Shown: positions 33,720 through 43,500 of the stretch, piece by piece
Position numbering within the stretch: position 1 is the stretch's first letter
How the letters are laid out: each line of letters opens with the position of its first letter
Assembly (NCBI GenBank): GCA_902805865.1
Contig: CADCUK010000025.1
Location: forward strand, 4,206 to 50,053
Direction of reading: 5' to 3'
DNA: 45,848 nt
Source of the DNA: an uncultured Nocardioidaceae bacterium
GTDB lineage: Bacteria; Actinomycetota; Actinomycetes; Propionibacteriales; Nocardioidaceae
The notes under the pieces: generated by a model
The model's input: only the letters and a program-made list of their open reading frames with translations
Database searches by the model: none
What the model was told of the DNA's origin: nothing
Position numbers and translations under genes: made by a program

Positions 33720-35428
33720 TGGGCAACGACGCGGTCGTCATTGGGTCCGGGGCTGCGGGCAGCGTCGTCGCGTGGGAGCTCGCACGACAGGGCTGGGACG
33801 TCACGGTGCTCGAGCGCGGCCGCAACCTGCGCCCGGGGCTCGGCGACGAGCCGAGCGGGCAGCTCGACACCAAGTACGGCTCCGACGAGATCAAGGGGTT
33901 CCGTCAGTTCGGCTTCCCCGACCCCGTCCTGGAGCCGTACACGACCCGCACCCAGTCCGAGGCGGCGCAGGGCGTTCCCCGCTCGGCGGTCGGCGCGCTC
34001 GGCCAGCTCGGTGCCGCGGTGGGCGGGACGTCGCTGCACTACAACGCCAAGACGCCGAGGTTCTGGAAGCAGGACTTCACGATGCTGTCCGACCACGGCC
34101 CGGTCGAGGGCGCCCAGATGGCCGACTGGCCGTTCGGCTACGACGACCTCGCGCCGTACTACGACATCGTCGAGCGGCGCGTCGGCGTGCAGGGCGACCG
34201 GGACAAGATGCCGGCCCGCACCCTCGAGCAGTCACCGCGCCGTCAGCAGTTCGTGATGCCGCCCAACCCGACCGGGTACGCCGCTCAGCTGCTCGCCGAG
34301 GGCGCCAGCCGGATGGGCTACGAGGCGTACCCGTACCCCGCAGCGGTCAACTCCGAGAGGTTCGACGGCCGACCCGCGTGCAACTCGTGCGGGATGTGCT
34401 CGGGGTTCGGCTGTCCGATCAACGCCCGCGGCGACGCGCTTGTGTCCTGGTTGAACCCCGCCATGCGCACCGGACGGGTCCGCGTGATCTCACGGGCGTT
34501 CGTGCACCGCATCGAGACCAGCGCCGACGGACGCCGGGCGCGCGCGGTGCACTGGACCGACGTCGCCGGACGAAAGCACCGGCTGCCGGCCTCGACCGTG
34601 GTGGTGGCGGGAAGCCCGATCAACACTGCCCGGCTGCTGCTGCTCTCGCGCAGCGACGCCCACCCCGACGGGCTCGGCAACGGCTCGGGCCAGCTCGGCC
34701 GCAACATGATGTTCCACAACTTCACCCAGGCGGCCGCCCTCTACAAGGAGGACATCAAGCCGCTCCGGGCGCAGTCGACGACGCTGGAGGTCGACGACCT
34801 CGTGGGCCTCTTCACCGGCCCCGAGGTGCAGGCGCTCGGCGTTCCGTACATCGCCGGCGGCATCGTGCAGGTCGGGTCGGGGCTGCCGCCGGCCGGGGCG
34901 TCGCAGATGATCGCCGGGATGCTGGGCTACGGCCAGCCGCTGAAGCAGGCGATGAAGGCCGGCATCCTGCACGCGCGGGTGGCGGCTTCCCAGCTGATCC
35001 ACCAGGACCTGCCCCAGGCCGACAACCGCGTCGACCTCGACCCGAAGGTCAAGGACTTCCTGGGACTGCCCGCCGCGCGCATCACCTACAGCCCGCACCA
35101 GCACGAGAAGGCCGCGGCGATCTACCTCGGTGCCCGCATGCAGGCGATGCACCAGCTCGCTCCGGGCGCGGTGGCTGCGGCCACGCTGCCGTTCCCGATC
35201 CTCAACGACGGCATCACCTACACCGCGCACCTCGCCGGCACGGCCCGGATGGGGACCAACCGCCGGACGTCGGTGTGCGCGCCGTCGGGCCGGCTCCACG
35301 AGGTGGACAACGTGTACGTCGCGGACGCGTCGACCTTCCCGACGTTCCCCGGCTTCAACCCGACCCTGACGATCATGGCCAACGCCCTGCGGATCGCCCG
35401 CGACCTGGGCAACGGCAAGGAGGACTGA
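33719..35428 (+). CDS. GMC oxidoreductase, catalytic flavoprotein (glucoside/gluconate dehydrogenase type)
   Basis: 569 residues. It starts directly with the FAD-binding loop VVIGSGAAGS (G9, G11, G14) and has no signal peptide. VGGTSLHYNAKTPRFW and the C-terminal HLAGTARMG (504–512, catalytic H504) and GFNPTLTIMANA are GMC signatures. A cysteine cluster C221, C224, C227, C232 (CNSCGMCSGFGC) resembles the iron-sulfur region of bacterial FAD-dependent glucose and glucoside 3-dehydrogenases. It probably crosses the membrane folded, as a passenger on the Tat signal of the small subunit. Sugar or glycoside oxidation at C3 is the favoured role; substrate unproven. Confidence 0.9.
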   Translation: MGNDAVVIGSGAAGSVVAWELARQGWDVTVLERGRNLRPGLGDEPSGQLDTKYGSDEIKGFRQFGFPDPVLEPYTTRTQSEAAQGVPRSAVGALGQLGAAVGGTSLHYNAKTPRFWKQDFTMLSDHGPVEGAQMADWPFGYDDLAPYYDIVERRVGVQGDRDKMPARTLEQSPRRQQFVMPPNPTGYAAQLLAEGASRMGYEAYPYPAAVNSERFDGRPACNSCGMCSGFGCPINARGDALVSWLNPAMRTGRVRVISRAFVHRIETSADGRRARAVHWTDVAGRKHRLPASTVVVAGSPINTARLLLLSRSDAHPDGLGNGSGQLGRNMMFHNFTQAAALYKEDIKPLRAQSTTLEVDDLVGLFTGPEVQALGVPYIAGGIVQVGSGLPPAGASQMIAGMLGYGQPLKQAMKAGILHARVAASQLIHQDLPQADNRVDLDPKVKDFLGLPAARITYSPHQHEKAAAIYLGARMQAMHQLAPGAVAAATLPFPILNDGITYTAHLAGTARMGTNRRTSVCAPSGRLHEVDNVYVADASTFPTFPGFNPTLTIMANALRIARDLGNGKED

Positions 35429-35431
35429 CCT

Positions 35432-36343
35432 GTGTGCGCGACGTGTGAGGTGACCCAGAGCACCCTGACCCAGGGCGCCGTGAACCAGAACGCCCTGACC
35501 CGGCGCGGCCTGCTCACCGGTGCCGGGGCCGTCGGTGCCCTCGGTGCGGCTGGGCTGCTCGGCTCGGTCGCCCCGGCGCTCGCCGCCGACACCGGTCGGG
35601 CTCGCGCCGACGAGCGCCGGCTGCTGGTCTTCTCCCGCACCACCGGCTTCCGCCACGCATCGATCGAGGTCGGCGTGGAGACCGTGAAGCAGCTCGGCAG
35701 CGAGCACAGATTCAGGGTCGTCGCGACCGAGGACCAGACGGTCTTCACCCCACGCAACCTCGACCGCTTCGACGCGGTGCTGTTCCTCAACACCACCGGC
35801 AACGTCCTGCAGCCCAAGGGACGCAAGGCGCTGCGACGGTTCCTGCTCGACGGCGGCGGCTGGGCCGGCGTGCACTCCGCCGCCGACACCGAGTACGAGT
35901 GGCCCTTCTACACGCGGATCCTCTCCGGGGCCCGTTTCCTGTGCCACCCGGCCCAGCAACCCGGCGTGATCGTCCGCGAGGCGCCCCGTCACGTCGCGAC
36001 CCGTCACCTCGAGAAGCGGTGGCAGATCGGGCTCGAGGAGTTCTACTCGTTCACCTCCAGCCCGCGCGACCGCGCGAAGGTCCTGCTGAGCATCGACGAG
36101 TCGACCTACCAGCAGGACCCGAACACCTCCCAGCTCCCCAACGAGAACGGCGAGATCCCCGAAGGGGTCTCCGGCGTCATGGGCGACCACCCGATGAGCT
36201 GGCAGCGCCCGCTGGGCGACGGCCTCTCCTGGTACACCGCGCTGGGTCACGAGATCGGCATGTACGCCGACCCGGCGTACCGTCAGCACCTCCTCGGTGG
36301 GCTGCTCACCGTCATCCGGCACGGCCGCCGCAACCGTCGCTGA
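35432..36343 (+). CDS. Tat-exported ThuA-like domain protein
   Basis: 303 residues, GTG start with a strong AAGGAGG eight bases upstream, lying in the end of the GMC gene. Tat signal LTRRGLLTGAGAVG (R24–R25), cleavage likely after ALA at 51. The mature domain is ThuA-like: LLVFSRTTGFRHASIEVG, FDAVLFLNTTGNVL, WAGVHSAADTEYEWPFY and WYTALGHE, giving a class I glutamine amidotransferase-like fold without the usual catalytic Cys. ThuA/ThuB of rhizobia convert trehalose to 3-keto-trehalose-type products, so the position after a GMC dehydrogenase pair fits a 3-keto-sugar pathway. Last gene of the operon. Confidence 0.9.
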   Translation: MCATCEVTQSTLTQGAVNQNALTRRGLLTGAGAVGALGAAGLLGSVAPALAADTGRARADERRLLVFSRTTGFRHASIEVGVETVKQLGSEHRFRVVATEDQTVFTPRNLDRFDAVLFLNTTGNVLQPKGRKALRRFLLDGGGWAGVHSAADTEYEWPFYTRILSGARFLCHPAQQPGVIVREAPRHVATRHLEKRWQIGLEEFYSFTSSPRDRAKVLLSIDESTYQQDPNTSQLPNENGEIPEGVSGVMGDHPMSWQRPLGDGLSWYTALGHEIGMYADPAYRQHLLGGLLTVIRHGRRNRR

Positions 36344-36361
36344 CCGCGTTACCCCGGTCTA

Positions 36362-36400
36362 TGTCCGGATCGGTGCCACCACGCGGCACTGATCCGGACA
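36362..36400. terminator. Bidirectional hairpin between ThuA and P450 genes
   Basis: Arms TGTCCGGATCGGTGCC (36362–36377) and GGCACTGATCCGGACA (36385–36400) pair over 16 positions, with one G·U possible, and a seven-base loop. It lies between convergent genes and can serve both. Confidence 0.75.
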
Positions 36401-36422
36401 GTGATCGCAGGCGGACCCTCGT

Positions 36423-37643
<1,221 letters not shown>

Positions 37644-37674
37644 GGTCTTCCTCCGGGAGGGTGGTGGACGGGTC

Positions 37675-38253
37675 TCAGGCGGCTGCGAAGCCGTGGCGGC
37701 AGCCGAGGAGCCGGCTCAGTCGCTGCGTGTGCGTCCGGCGGTGCCGGGTGGGCGTCCGCTTCTGCTGGAGGCTCGCGACGAGCTCCGCTCCCCGGCCTGC
37801 GCTGCGGGGTGCGGGGTCCGAGAGCGTCGCCAGCCCTGCGGCGACCGCCAGCAGCCGGTGCTCGCCGGTGACGCACCGCTGCGCCACGTCGGTGTCGGCG
37901 TACCGGTCCAGAAGGGTGCGTAGGGCCGGCAGCTGGGTCCGCGTCGCCCGCCACGCCGTCTCGACGGACTGCCGAGGGGTGCCGGTGCCCGTCTCGAGCT
38001 CGAGGTCGACCCGGGCCAGCAGCCGACGCGTCCACACCCCGTGCAGCGCCTCGAGGAGGTCGTCGGGGTCGAGGAAGACCGACGCGAGGGCGTCGTCCCA
38101 GGGCAGCGCCAAACTGCCCGGGCTGCTCAGGCTGCCGTCGAGCCGGGCGAGGACGCCGCGCACGGCGTCCGCGCGGAGGTGGTAGCTCTGCCAGCCACCG
38201 GTCCGACGGCTGCTCTGTCCTGACTGTCCTGACTGTCCTGTCGTGGTGCGCAT
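37675..38253 (-). CDS. Uncharacterised protein upstream of P450
   Basis: 192 residues, ATG with AGGGGAA as a plausible ribosome binding site. The N-terminus is Gln/Ser/Gly-rich (TGQSGQSGQSSRR). The middle is helical with conserved-looking ALPWDDALASVFLDPDDLLEAL and LLARVDLELETGTG, and the C-terminus is Arg/His-rich. No known domain, signal or membrane span is recognised. It lies 31 bases from the P450 on the same strand, so the two are probably co-transcribed. It might be a partner or regulator, but nothing shows this directly. Confidence 0.65.
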   Translation of the reverse strand: MRTTTGQSGQSGQSSRRTGGWQSYHLRADAVRGVLARLDGSLSSPGSLALPWDDALASVFLDPDDLLEALHGVWTRRLLARVDLELETGTGTPRQSVETAWRATRTQLPALRTLLDRYADTDVAQRCVTGEHRLLAVAAGLATLSDPAPRSAGRGAELVASLQQKRTPTRHRRTHTQRLSRLLGCRHGFAAA

Positions 38254-38425
38254 GGTGTTCCCCTGTCGTCCGGCTCCGTTGCCGTTGGTCGCCGTCCGGC
38301 GCCATGTCCCTGACGCTACGAAGGTTCGGAGCCGACGTCTGCGTCCCTGGGGAGGGACTTCACGTGCGCCCCTGGGCGGGGTCCGCCTCCGCCCGTGGGC
38401 GGATGTGCTGCGGTCGACTGCGCCC

Positions 38426-38431
38426 TACGCT
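38426..38431 (+). promoter_or_regulatory. -10 element of probable leaderless promoter for the histidine kinase
   Basis: TACGCT lies seven bases upstream of the GTG at 38439, with no Shine-Dalgarno between. This supports the 38439 start over the in-frame ATG at 38304. Confidence 0.5.
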
Positions 38432-38438
38432 GGTCCGG

Positions 38439-39695
38439 GTGCGGACGGACGAGGTTCTGGCGGGGCTGAAGCGCCGCTGGACGCACGCCGGGTTCCCGAG
38501 CTACCCGGTGTGGATCCCGCTCGTCATGGACGGCAGCGCGGTCGCTGCGGGCGTCGGGTCGATCGTCCAGCGCGTCGGCGAGCATCCCCTGCTCCCGGTG
38601 ACGGCGCTGGTGCTGCTCGCGCTGACGCCGTGGTTGGTCGACTTCGTCGGCGTCTGGGTGCCCTGGTGGGCGTTCGCGGCCCCGGTCATCGGCGGCACGG
38701 CGACGGTGATGGTCGTCTACCCGATGCAGCACGACTTCGCGGTCTACCTGCTCGTCCTGATGGCGGGGCACATCGGAGCCACGGACCGGCTGGCCCGCAG
38801 CGCCGCGGCGACCGCATCGGCCGGCGCCGTGCTCGTCGTGCTCGACCAGATGGGCGAGTTCAGCGGCTCCAAGTTCTGGTTCGCGGCGCTCGTCGTCGGC
38901 TGGGACGTCGGCTTCATGCTCCAGCACCAGCAGCGCGCGATCGAGGAGCAGCAGCGCAGCCACTCCGCCCGCGAGCAGCAGGTGGTGCTGGAGGAGCGGC
39001 AACGGATCGCCCGCGAGGTGCATGACGTCATCGCCCACTCGTTGAGCGTGACGATGCTGCACCTCACCGCGGCCCGGCGGGACCTCGAGGAGGACGGCGC
39101 GGACCACGTCGAGGAGGCCGTCGAGGCCCTGCGCGACGCCGAGCGCGTGGGCCGGCAGGCGATGGCCGACATCAGGCGCACGGTCGGGCTGCTCGGCTCT
39201 CCCGTCCCCGGCCCGGTCGCTCCGGCGCCCGACCTCACCGACGTGCCGGCGCTGGTGCAGGAGTTCCGTGACGCCGGTGTCGACGTGGGCTACCGCAGCA
39301 CGATCGGCGCCGACGTCCTGCCCGCGCCGGTCGGGCTCGGCGTCTTCCGGGTGCTGCAGGAGTCGCTGGCCAACGTCGCGAAGCACCAACCGCACGCCTC
39401 GGTGTCCGTGGAGCTGCACCGGGTGGGCGAGAGCCTCCAGCTGACCGTCGTCAACGACCTCCGTCGCCGCCGCGACGGCCTCGCCGAGGAGCCCGACGGC
39501 CTCGGGTCGGGGTTGCGTGGCATGCGCGAGCGGGCCGAGCTCCTCGGCGGCACGCTCCTCGCCGGCCCCGACGGGAACGGCTGGCGGGTGCAGCTCGAGG
39601 TGCCGCTGGACCGCGGCGCACCGTCCGAGACCGCCGTCGGCAGGTGCCTGCCGTTCGGCGGTCGTTCCCCTGCTCCGGCGGAGGAGCTGTCGTGA
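38439..39695 (+). CDS. Sensor histidine kinase (HisKA_3, DesK/NarX-like)
   Basis: 418 residues from the GTG after a leaderless-type -10. Four to six membrane spans in the first about 165 residues (LLPVTALVLLALTPWLV, FAVYLLVLMAGHIG), then a cytoplasmic helix (QHQQRAIEEQQR). The HisKA_3 phospho-acceptor H195 is in IAREVHDVIAHSLS, and the HATPase_c domain has LQESLANVAKH and GSGLRGMRERAELLGG. It senses an unknown membrane or envelope cue and phosphorylates the regulator encoded next. An upstream in-frame ATG would add 45 Arg-rich residues and is not favoured. Confidence 0.92.
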   Translation: MRTDEVLAGLKRRWTHAGFPSYPVWIPLVMDGSAVAAGVGSIVQRVGEHPLLPVTALVLLALTPWLVDFVGVWVPWWAFAAPVIGGTATVMVVYPMQHDFAVYLLVLMAGHIGATDRLARSAAATASAGAVLVVLDQMGEFSGSKFWFAALVVGWDVGFMLQHQQRAIEEQQRSHSAREQQVVLEERQRIAREVHDVIAHSLSVTMLHLTAARRDLEEDGADHVEEAVEALRDAERVGRQAMADIRRTVGLLGSPVPGPVAPAPDLTDVPALVQEFRDAGVDVGYRSTIGADVLPAPVGLGVFRVLQESLANVAKHQPHASVSVELHRVGESLQLTVVNDLRRRRDGLAEEPDGLGSGLRGMRERAELLGGTLLAGPDGNGWRVQLEVPLDRGAPSETAVGRCLPFGGRSPAPAEELS

Positions 39696-39709
39696 CGGGA
39701 GGTGCCGGC

Positions 39710-40372
39710 GTGAGCGACGAGCTGACCCGGGTGCTGCTCGTGGACGACCAGGAGCTGGTGCGGTCGGGGCTGCGCCGGATCCTCCGCCGCAAGGACGGCT
39801 TCGAGATCGTCGCCGAGTGCGCGGACGGTTCCGAGGTGGAGGACGCCGTGCGCCGGCACCGGCCGCACGTCGTCGTGATGGACCTGCGGATGCGGGACGT
39901 CGACGGGATCGAGGCCACCCGCCGGCTCACGCTGCGCCCGGACTCGCCGCCCGTCCTGGTGCTGACCACGTTCGACGACGACGAGCTGCTCTCGGGCGCC
40001 CTGCGTGCCGGCGCTGCCGGGTTCGTGCTCAAGGACTCGCCCGCGGAACAGCTCGTGCATGCCGTCCGGACGGTCGCCGCCGGCTCCGCCGTGCTCGACC
40101 CTGCCGTGACGAGCCGGGTGCTGGACGCCTACCGGTCGGCCCCGGAGGGCACGACGACCGCCGCCGCACCGGAGTCGCTGACCGCCCGGGAGCTCGACGT
40201 CCTCTGCCTGCTCGGCCGCGGGCTGAGCAACTCCGAGATCGCCGCCGCCCTCTCGATCTCGGAGGTGACCGTGAAGAGCCACATCGGCCGGATCTTCACC
40301 AAGCTCGATCTCCGTGACCGCGCTGCGGCGATCGTGTACGCGTTCGACCACCGGCTCGTGAGCCCGGGCTGA
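39710..40372 (+). CDS. NarL-family response regulator, partner of the upstream kinase
   Basis: 220 residues from the GTG at 39710, chosen because GGGAGG lies eight bases upstream; a GTG at 39692 overlapping the kinase stop would add six residues. The receiver has VLLVDDQE, phospho-acceptor D58 (VVVMDLRMRDVDG), switch T/S and FVLKDSPAEQL. The HTH (about 155–215) reads LTARELDVLCLLGRGLSNSEIA and LSISEVTVKSHIGRIFTKLDL. It forms a standard two-component pair with the upstream kinase. Target genes unknown. Confidence 0.93.
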   Translation: MSDELTRVLLVDDQELVRSGLRRILRRKDGFEIVAECADGSEVEDAVRRHRPHVVVMDLRMRDVDGIEATRRLTLRPDSPPVLVLTTFDDDELLSGALRAGAAGFVLKDSPAEQLVHAVRTVAAGSAVLDPAVTSRVLDAYRSAPEGTTTAAAPESLTARELDVLCLLGRGLSNSEIAAALSISEVTVKSHIGRIFTKLDLRDRAAAIVYAFDHRLVSPG

Positions 40373-40435
40373 CGACTGGGAGCATCCCGAGGTCCACATG
40401 GCCCGAAGTCGCCATGGCGCACCGCCCGGTCGGGC

Positions 40436-40441
40436 TATCCT
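40436..40441 (+). promoter_or_regulatory. Possible -10 for the hybrid signalling gene
   Basis: TATCCT in GGGCTATCCTGC lies about 95 bases before the TTG start. The leader between contains GGAG close to the start codon. Confidence 0.4.
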
Positions 40442-40535
40442 GCTCCCTGGAACGGGGTGGCCAGGCACCGCAGACGCACCGGAAGCGCAGACGCAGCCGC
40501 GATGGCCGGACTGACGGCACGACACGGAGTTTCCA

Positions 40536-43500
40536 TTGCGTAGGTTCCTCGAGACGAGCGGTGAGCTGGGCCAGGACCTGCTCGCCGTCGACTGGGATGC
40601 CACACCGCTGGGTGAGCCCGACAGCTGGCCCTACGCGCTGCGCAACTCCGTGCGGATCCTCCTCACCTCCAAGTTCTCCATGTGGATGGCCTGGGGCCCG
40701 GAGCTGACGTTCCTCTGCAACGAGGCCTACCGGCGCGACACGCTCGGCAAGAAGTACCCCTGGGCGCTCGGCAAGCCGGCCTCCGAGGTGTGGTCGGAGA
40801 TCTGGGACGACATCCACCCGCGCATCAAGACGGTCATGGAGACCGGGGAGGCGACCTGGGACGAGTCGCTGCAGCTCTTCCTGGAGCGCAGCGGCTACGT
40901 CGAGGAGAGCTACCACACCTTCTCCTACAGCCCGCTGGTCGACGACGAGAACGTCTTCCGCGGCATGCTCTGCGTCGTCAAGGAGGACACCGAGGAGGTC
41001 ATCGCCGCCCGGCGGATGGCGACCCTGGGCGCGCTGGGCACCCGGTCCAGCGACCTCAACGAGGCCGAGACGATCGCCTCGGCCTGCCGGCACCTCGCGG
41101 CGAACCCGTGGTCGTTGCCCTTCACGCTCACCTACCTCTTCGAGGACGACGGGCTGACGGCCAGGCTCGCCGGCACCACCGGGTTCACCGGCCCGCACCC
41201 CGCCGCCCCCGACGCCCTCGACGTGCAGGACCCCGAGTCGGTGTGGCCCGCGGACCAGCTGATCCAAGGCGTCCCGGTGGTCGTCGACGACCTGCCCTCA
41301 CGGTTCGACTCGCTGCCCACCGGTGACTGGGTCGATCCGCCGTTCACAGCGGTCGTCGTACCTCTCCTGCAACCGGGTCAGCCGGTGCCCTACGGCTTCC
41401 TCGTCGTCGGCGCGAACCCCTACCGGCCGCTCGACGAGAACTACCTGTCCTTCCTGCGACTCATCGCCGGCCACATCGCCGGCGCCATCACCGACGCGCG
41501 CGCGTTCGAGTTCGAGCGCCAGCGCGCAGAGACGCCCGCCGAGCTCGACCGGGTCAAGACCGACTTCTTCACGAACATCAGCCATGAGTTCCGCACGCCG
41601 TTGACTCTCATGCTGGGCCCGGCCGAGGACGCCCTCTCCGACGAGGTGGAGCCGATGCCGGCGCGGCAGCGGCAGCGGGTCGAGATGGTGCGGCGCAACG
41701 GCCAGCGGCTGCTCACGCTCGTCAACAGCCTCCTCGACTTCTCCAGGCTCGCCTCCGGACAGGTGACCAGCCGCTTCAGCCCGGTCGACCTCGGCCGGTA
41801 CACGAGCGAGCTCGTCGCCATGTTCGCCTCCGCCACCGAGCGGGCCGGGTTGGCGCTGACGATCGAGTGCGAGCCGCTTGCGCAGCCGGTCCACGTGGAC
41901 CCCGACCAGTGGGCCAAGATCGTCCTCAACCTGGTGTCGAACGCGCTCAAGTACACGTTCGAGGGCGGCGTCACCGTGCGGCTGGGTGAGGACGACGGGC
42001 AGGCGGTGCTGTCGGTCACCGACACCGGCACCGGCATCCCGGAGGGCGAGCTCCCGCACCTGTTCGAGCGGTTCCACCGGGTCCACGGCGCCCGGTCCCG
42101 GACCTTCGAGGGATCGGGCATCGGACTGGCCATGGTCGCCGAGCTCGCCGCCCTCCACGGCGGCACCGTCGAGGCGGAGAGCCGGGTCGGGTTCGGCTCG
42201 ACGTTCACCGTGCGGCTGCCGATCGGCACCGCCCACCTGCCGGCCGAGCAGGTCGTCGCCGCGGACGATGCCGAGGCGGACACCGCTCCGGAAGTCGTGG
42301 TGCAGCAGGCCCAGGGCGTGGTCGAGGAGGCGCTGCGGTGGATCGAGACCCCGGACGCCGAGCAAGCTCTCACCGACACCGACGGGCCTGCCGAGACCCA
42401 CGGGCGCGTGCTCGTCGTCGAGGACAACCCCGACATGCGTGACTACATCGCGGGGCTGCTCACCCAGGAGTACGTCGTGCAGACCGCCGTCGACGGCCTC
42501 GACGCGCTCGAGCGGGTCGCCGAGTTCCGGCCGGACCTCATCCTGACCGACGTGATGATGCCGCGGCTGGACGGGTTCGGCTTGCTGCAGCGGCTCCACG
42601 CCGACCCGGCCACGACCGGCATCCCGGTCATCATGCTGTCCGCCCGCGCCGGCGACGAGGGCACCGTCGAAGGGCTCGAGGCCGGGGCCGACGACTACCT
42701 CGTCAAGCCCTTCTCGGCACGCGAGCTCAAGGCACGCATCCGGGTCAACCTGGAGCTCGACCGGAACCGGCGGCTGCGTGAGTCGCTCGAGCGCACCGGC
42801 GAGCTGCTCGACCAGGCCCAGCGGTTGGCGAAGGTCGCCAGCTGGGAGGTCGACCTCGCCACGGACAGGGTCAAGGCGTCCGACGAGCTGTGGCGGATCT
42901 TCCAGCGCACGCAGGAGGACTTCGACCGGAACGGGTTCTCCGGGATGGTGCTGGACCTCGTGGTCCCGGAGGACCAGCGCATCATCGAGGAGGCCTTCGC
43001 CGCGGCGGTGCCCGGCGGCCTGGTCGAGTACGAGGTGCGGATCAGGCCCGCGCCGGGCATCGAGCGGCTGCTGGCCGTCCGCGGGGAGGTCGTGGACGAC
43101 GAGGGCGGCACCGCGCGCCGGCTCCGGGGCTCGATCCAGGACATCACCGAGCAGCGCAAGGCCGAGCAGGCCGTCGCCACCGCGTCGGCGGTCCACGAGG
43201 CCGCGGCGCGCGAGCACTCCATCGCCGACGAGCTGCAGCGCAGCCTCCTCCCGGAGCGGTCGTTCGACCTCGAGCACCTCGACGTAGCGACCTACTACCG
43301 CGCGGGCGTCGAGGGCACCCAGGTCGGTGGCGACTGGTACGACATCATCGAGCTCGGTGCCGGCCGGACCGCGCTCGTCGTCGGGGACGTCATGGGCCGG
43401 GGCGTGAGCGCAGCCGCCGGCATGGGACAGCTGCGTTCCGCCGTACGAGCGTTCGCGAAGCTGGACCTGCCGCCGTCGGAGGTGCTCGAGTACCTCGACG

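Noticed and set aside
23164-36343. Sugar locus as a horizontally acquired island inserted at tRNA-Leu
   Set aside because: It begins just after the tRNA, but I found no integrase, no tRNA 3'-end direct repeat and no clear shift in composition.
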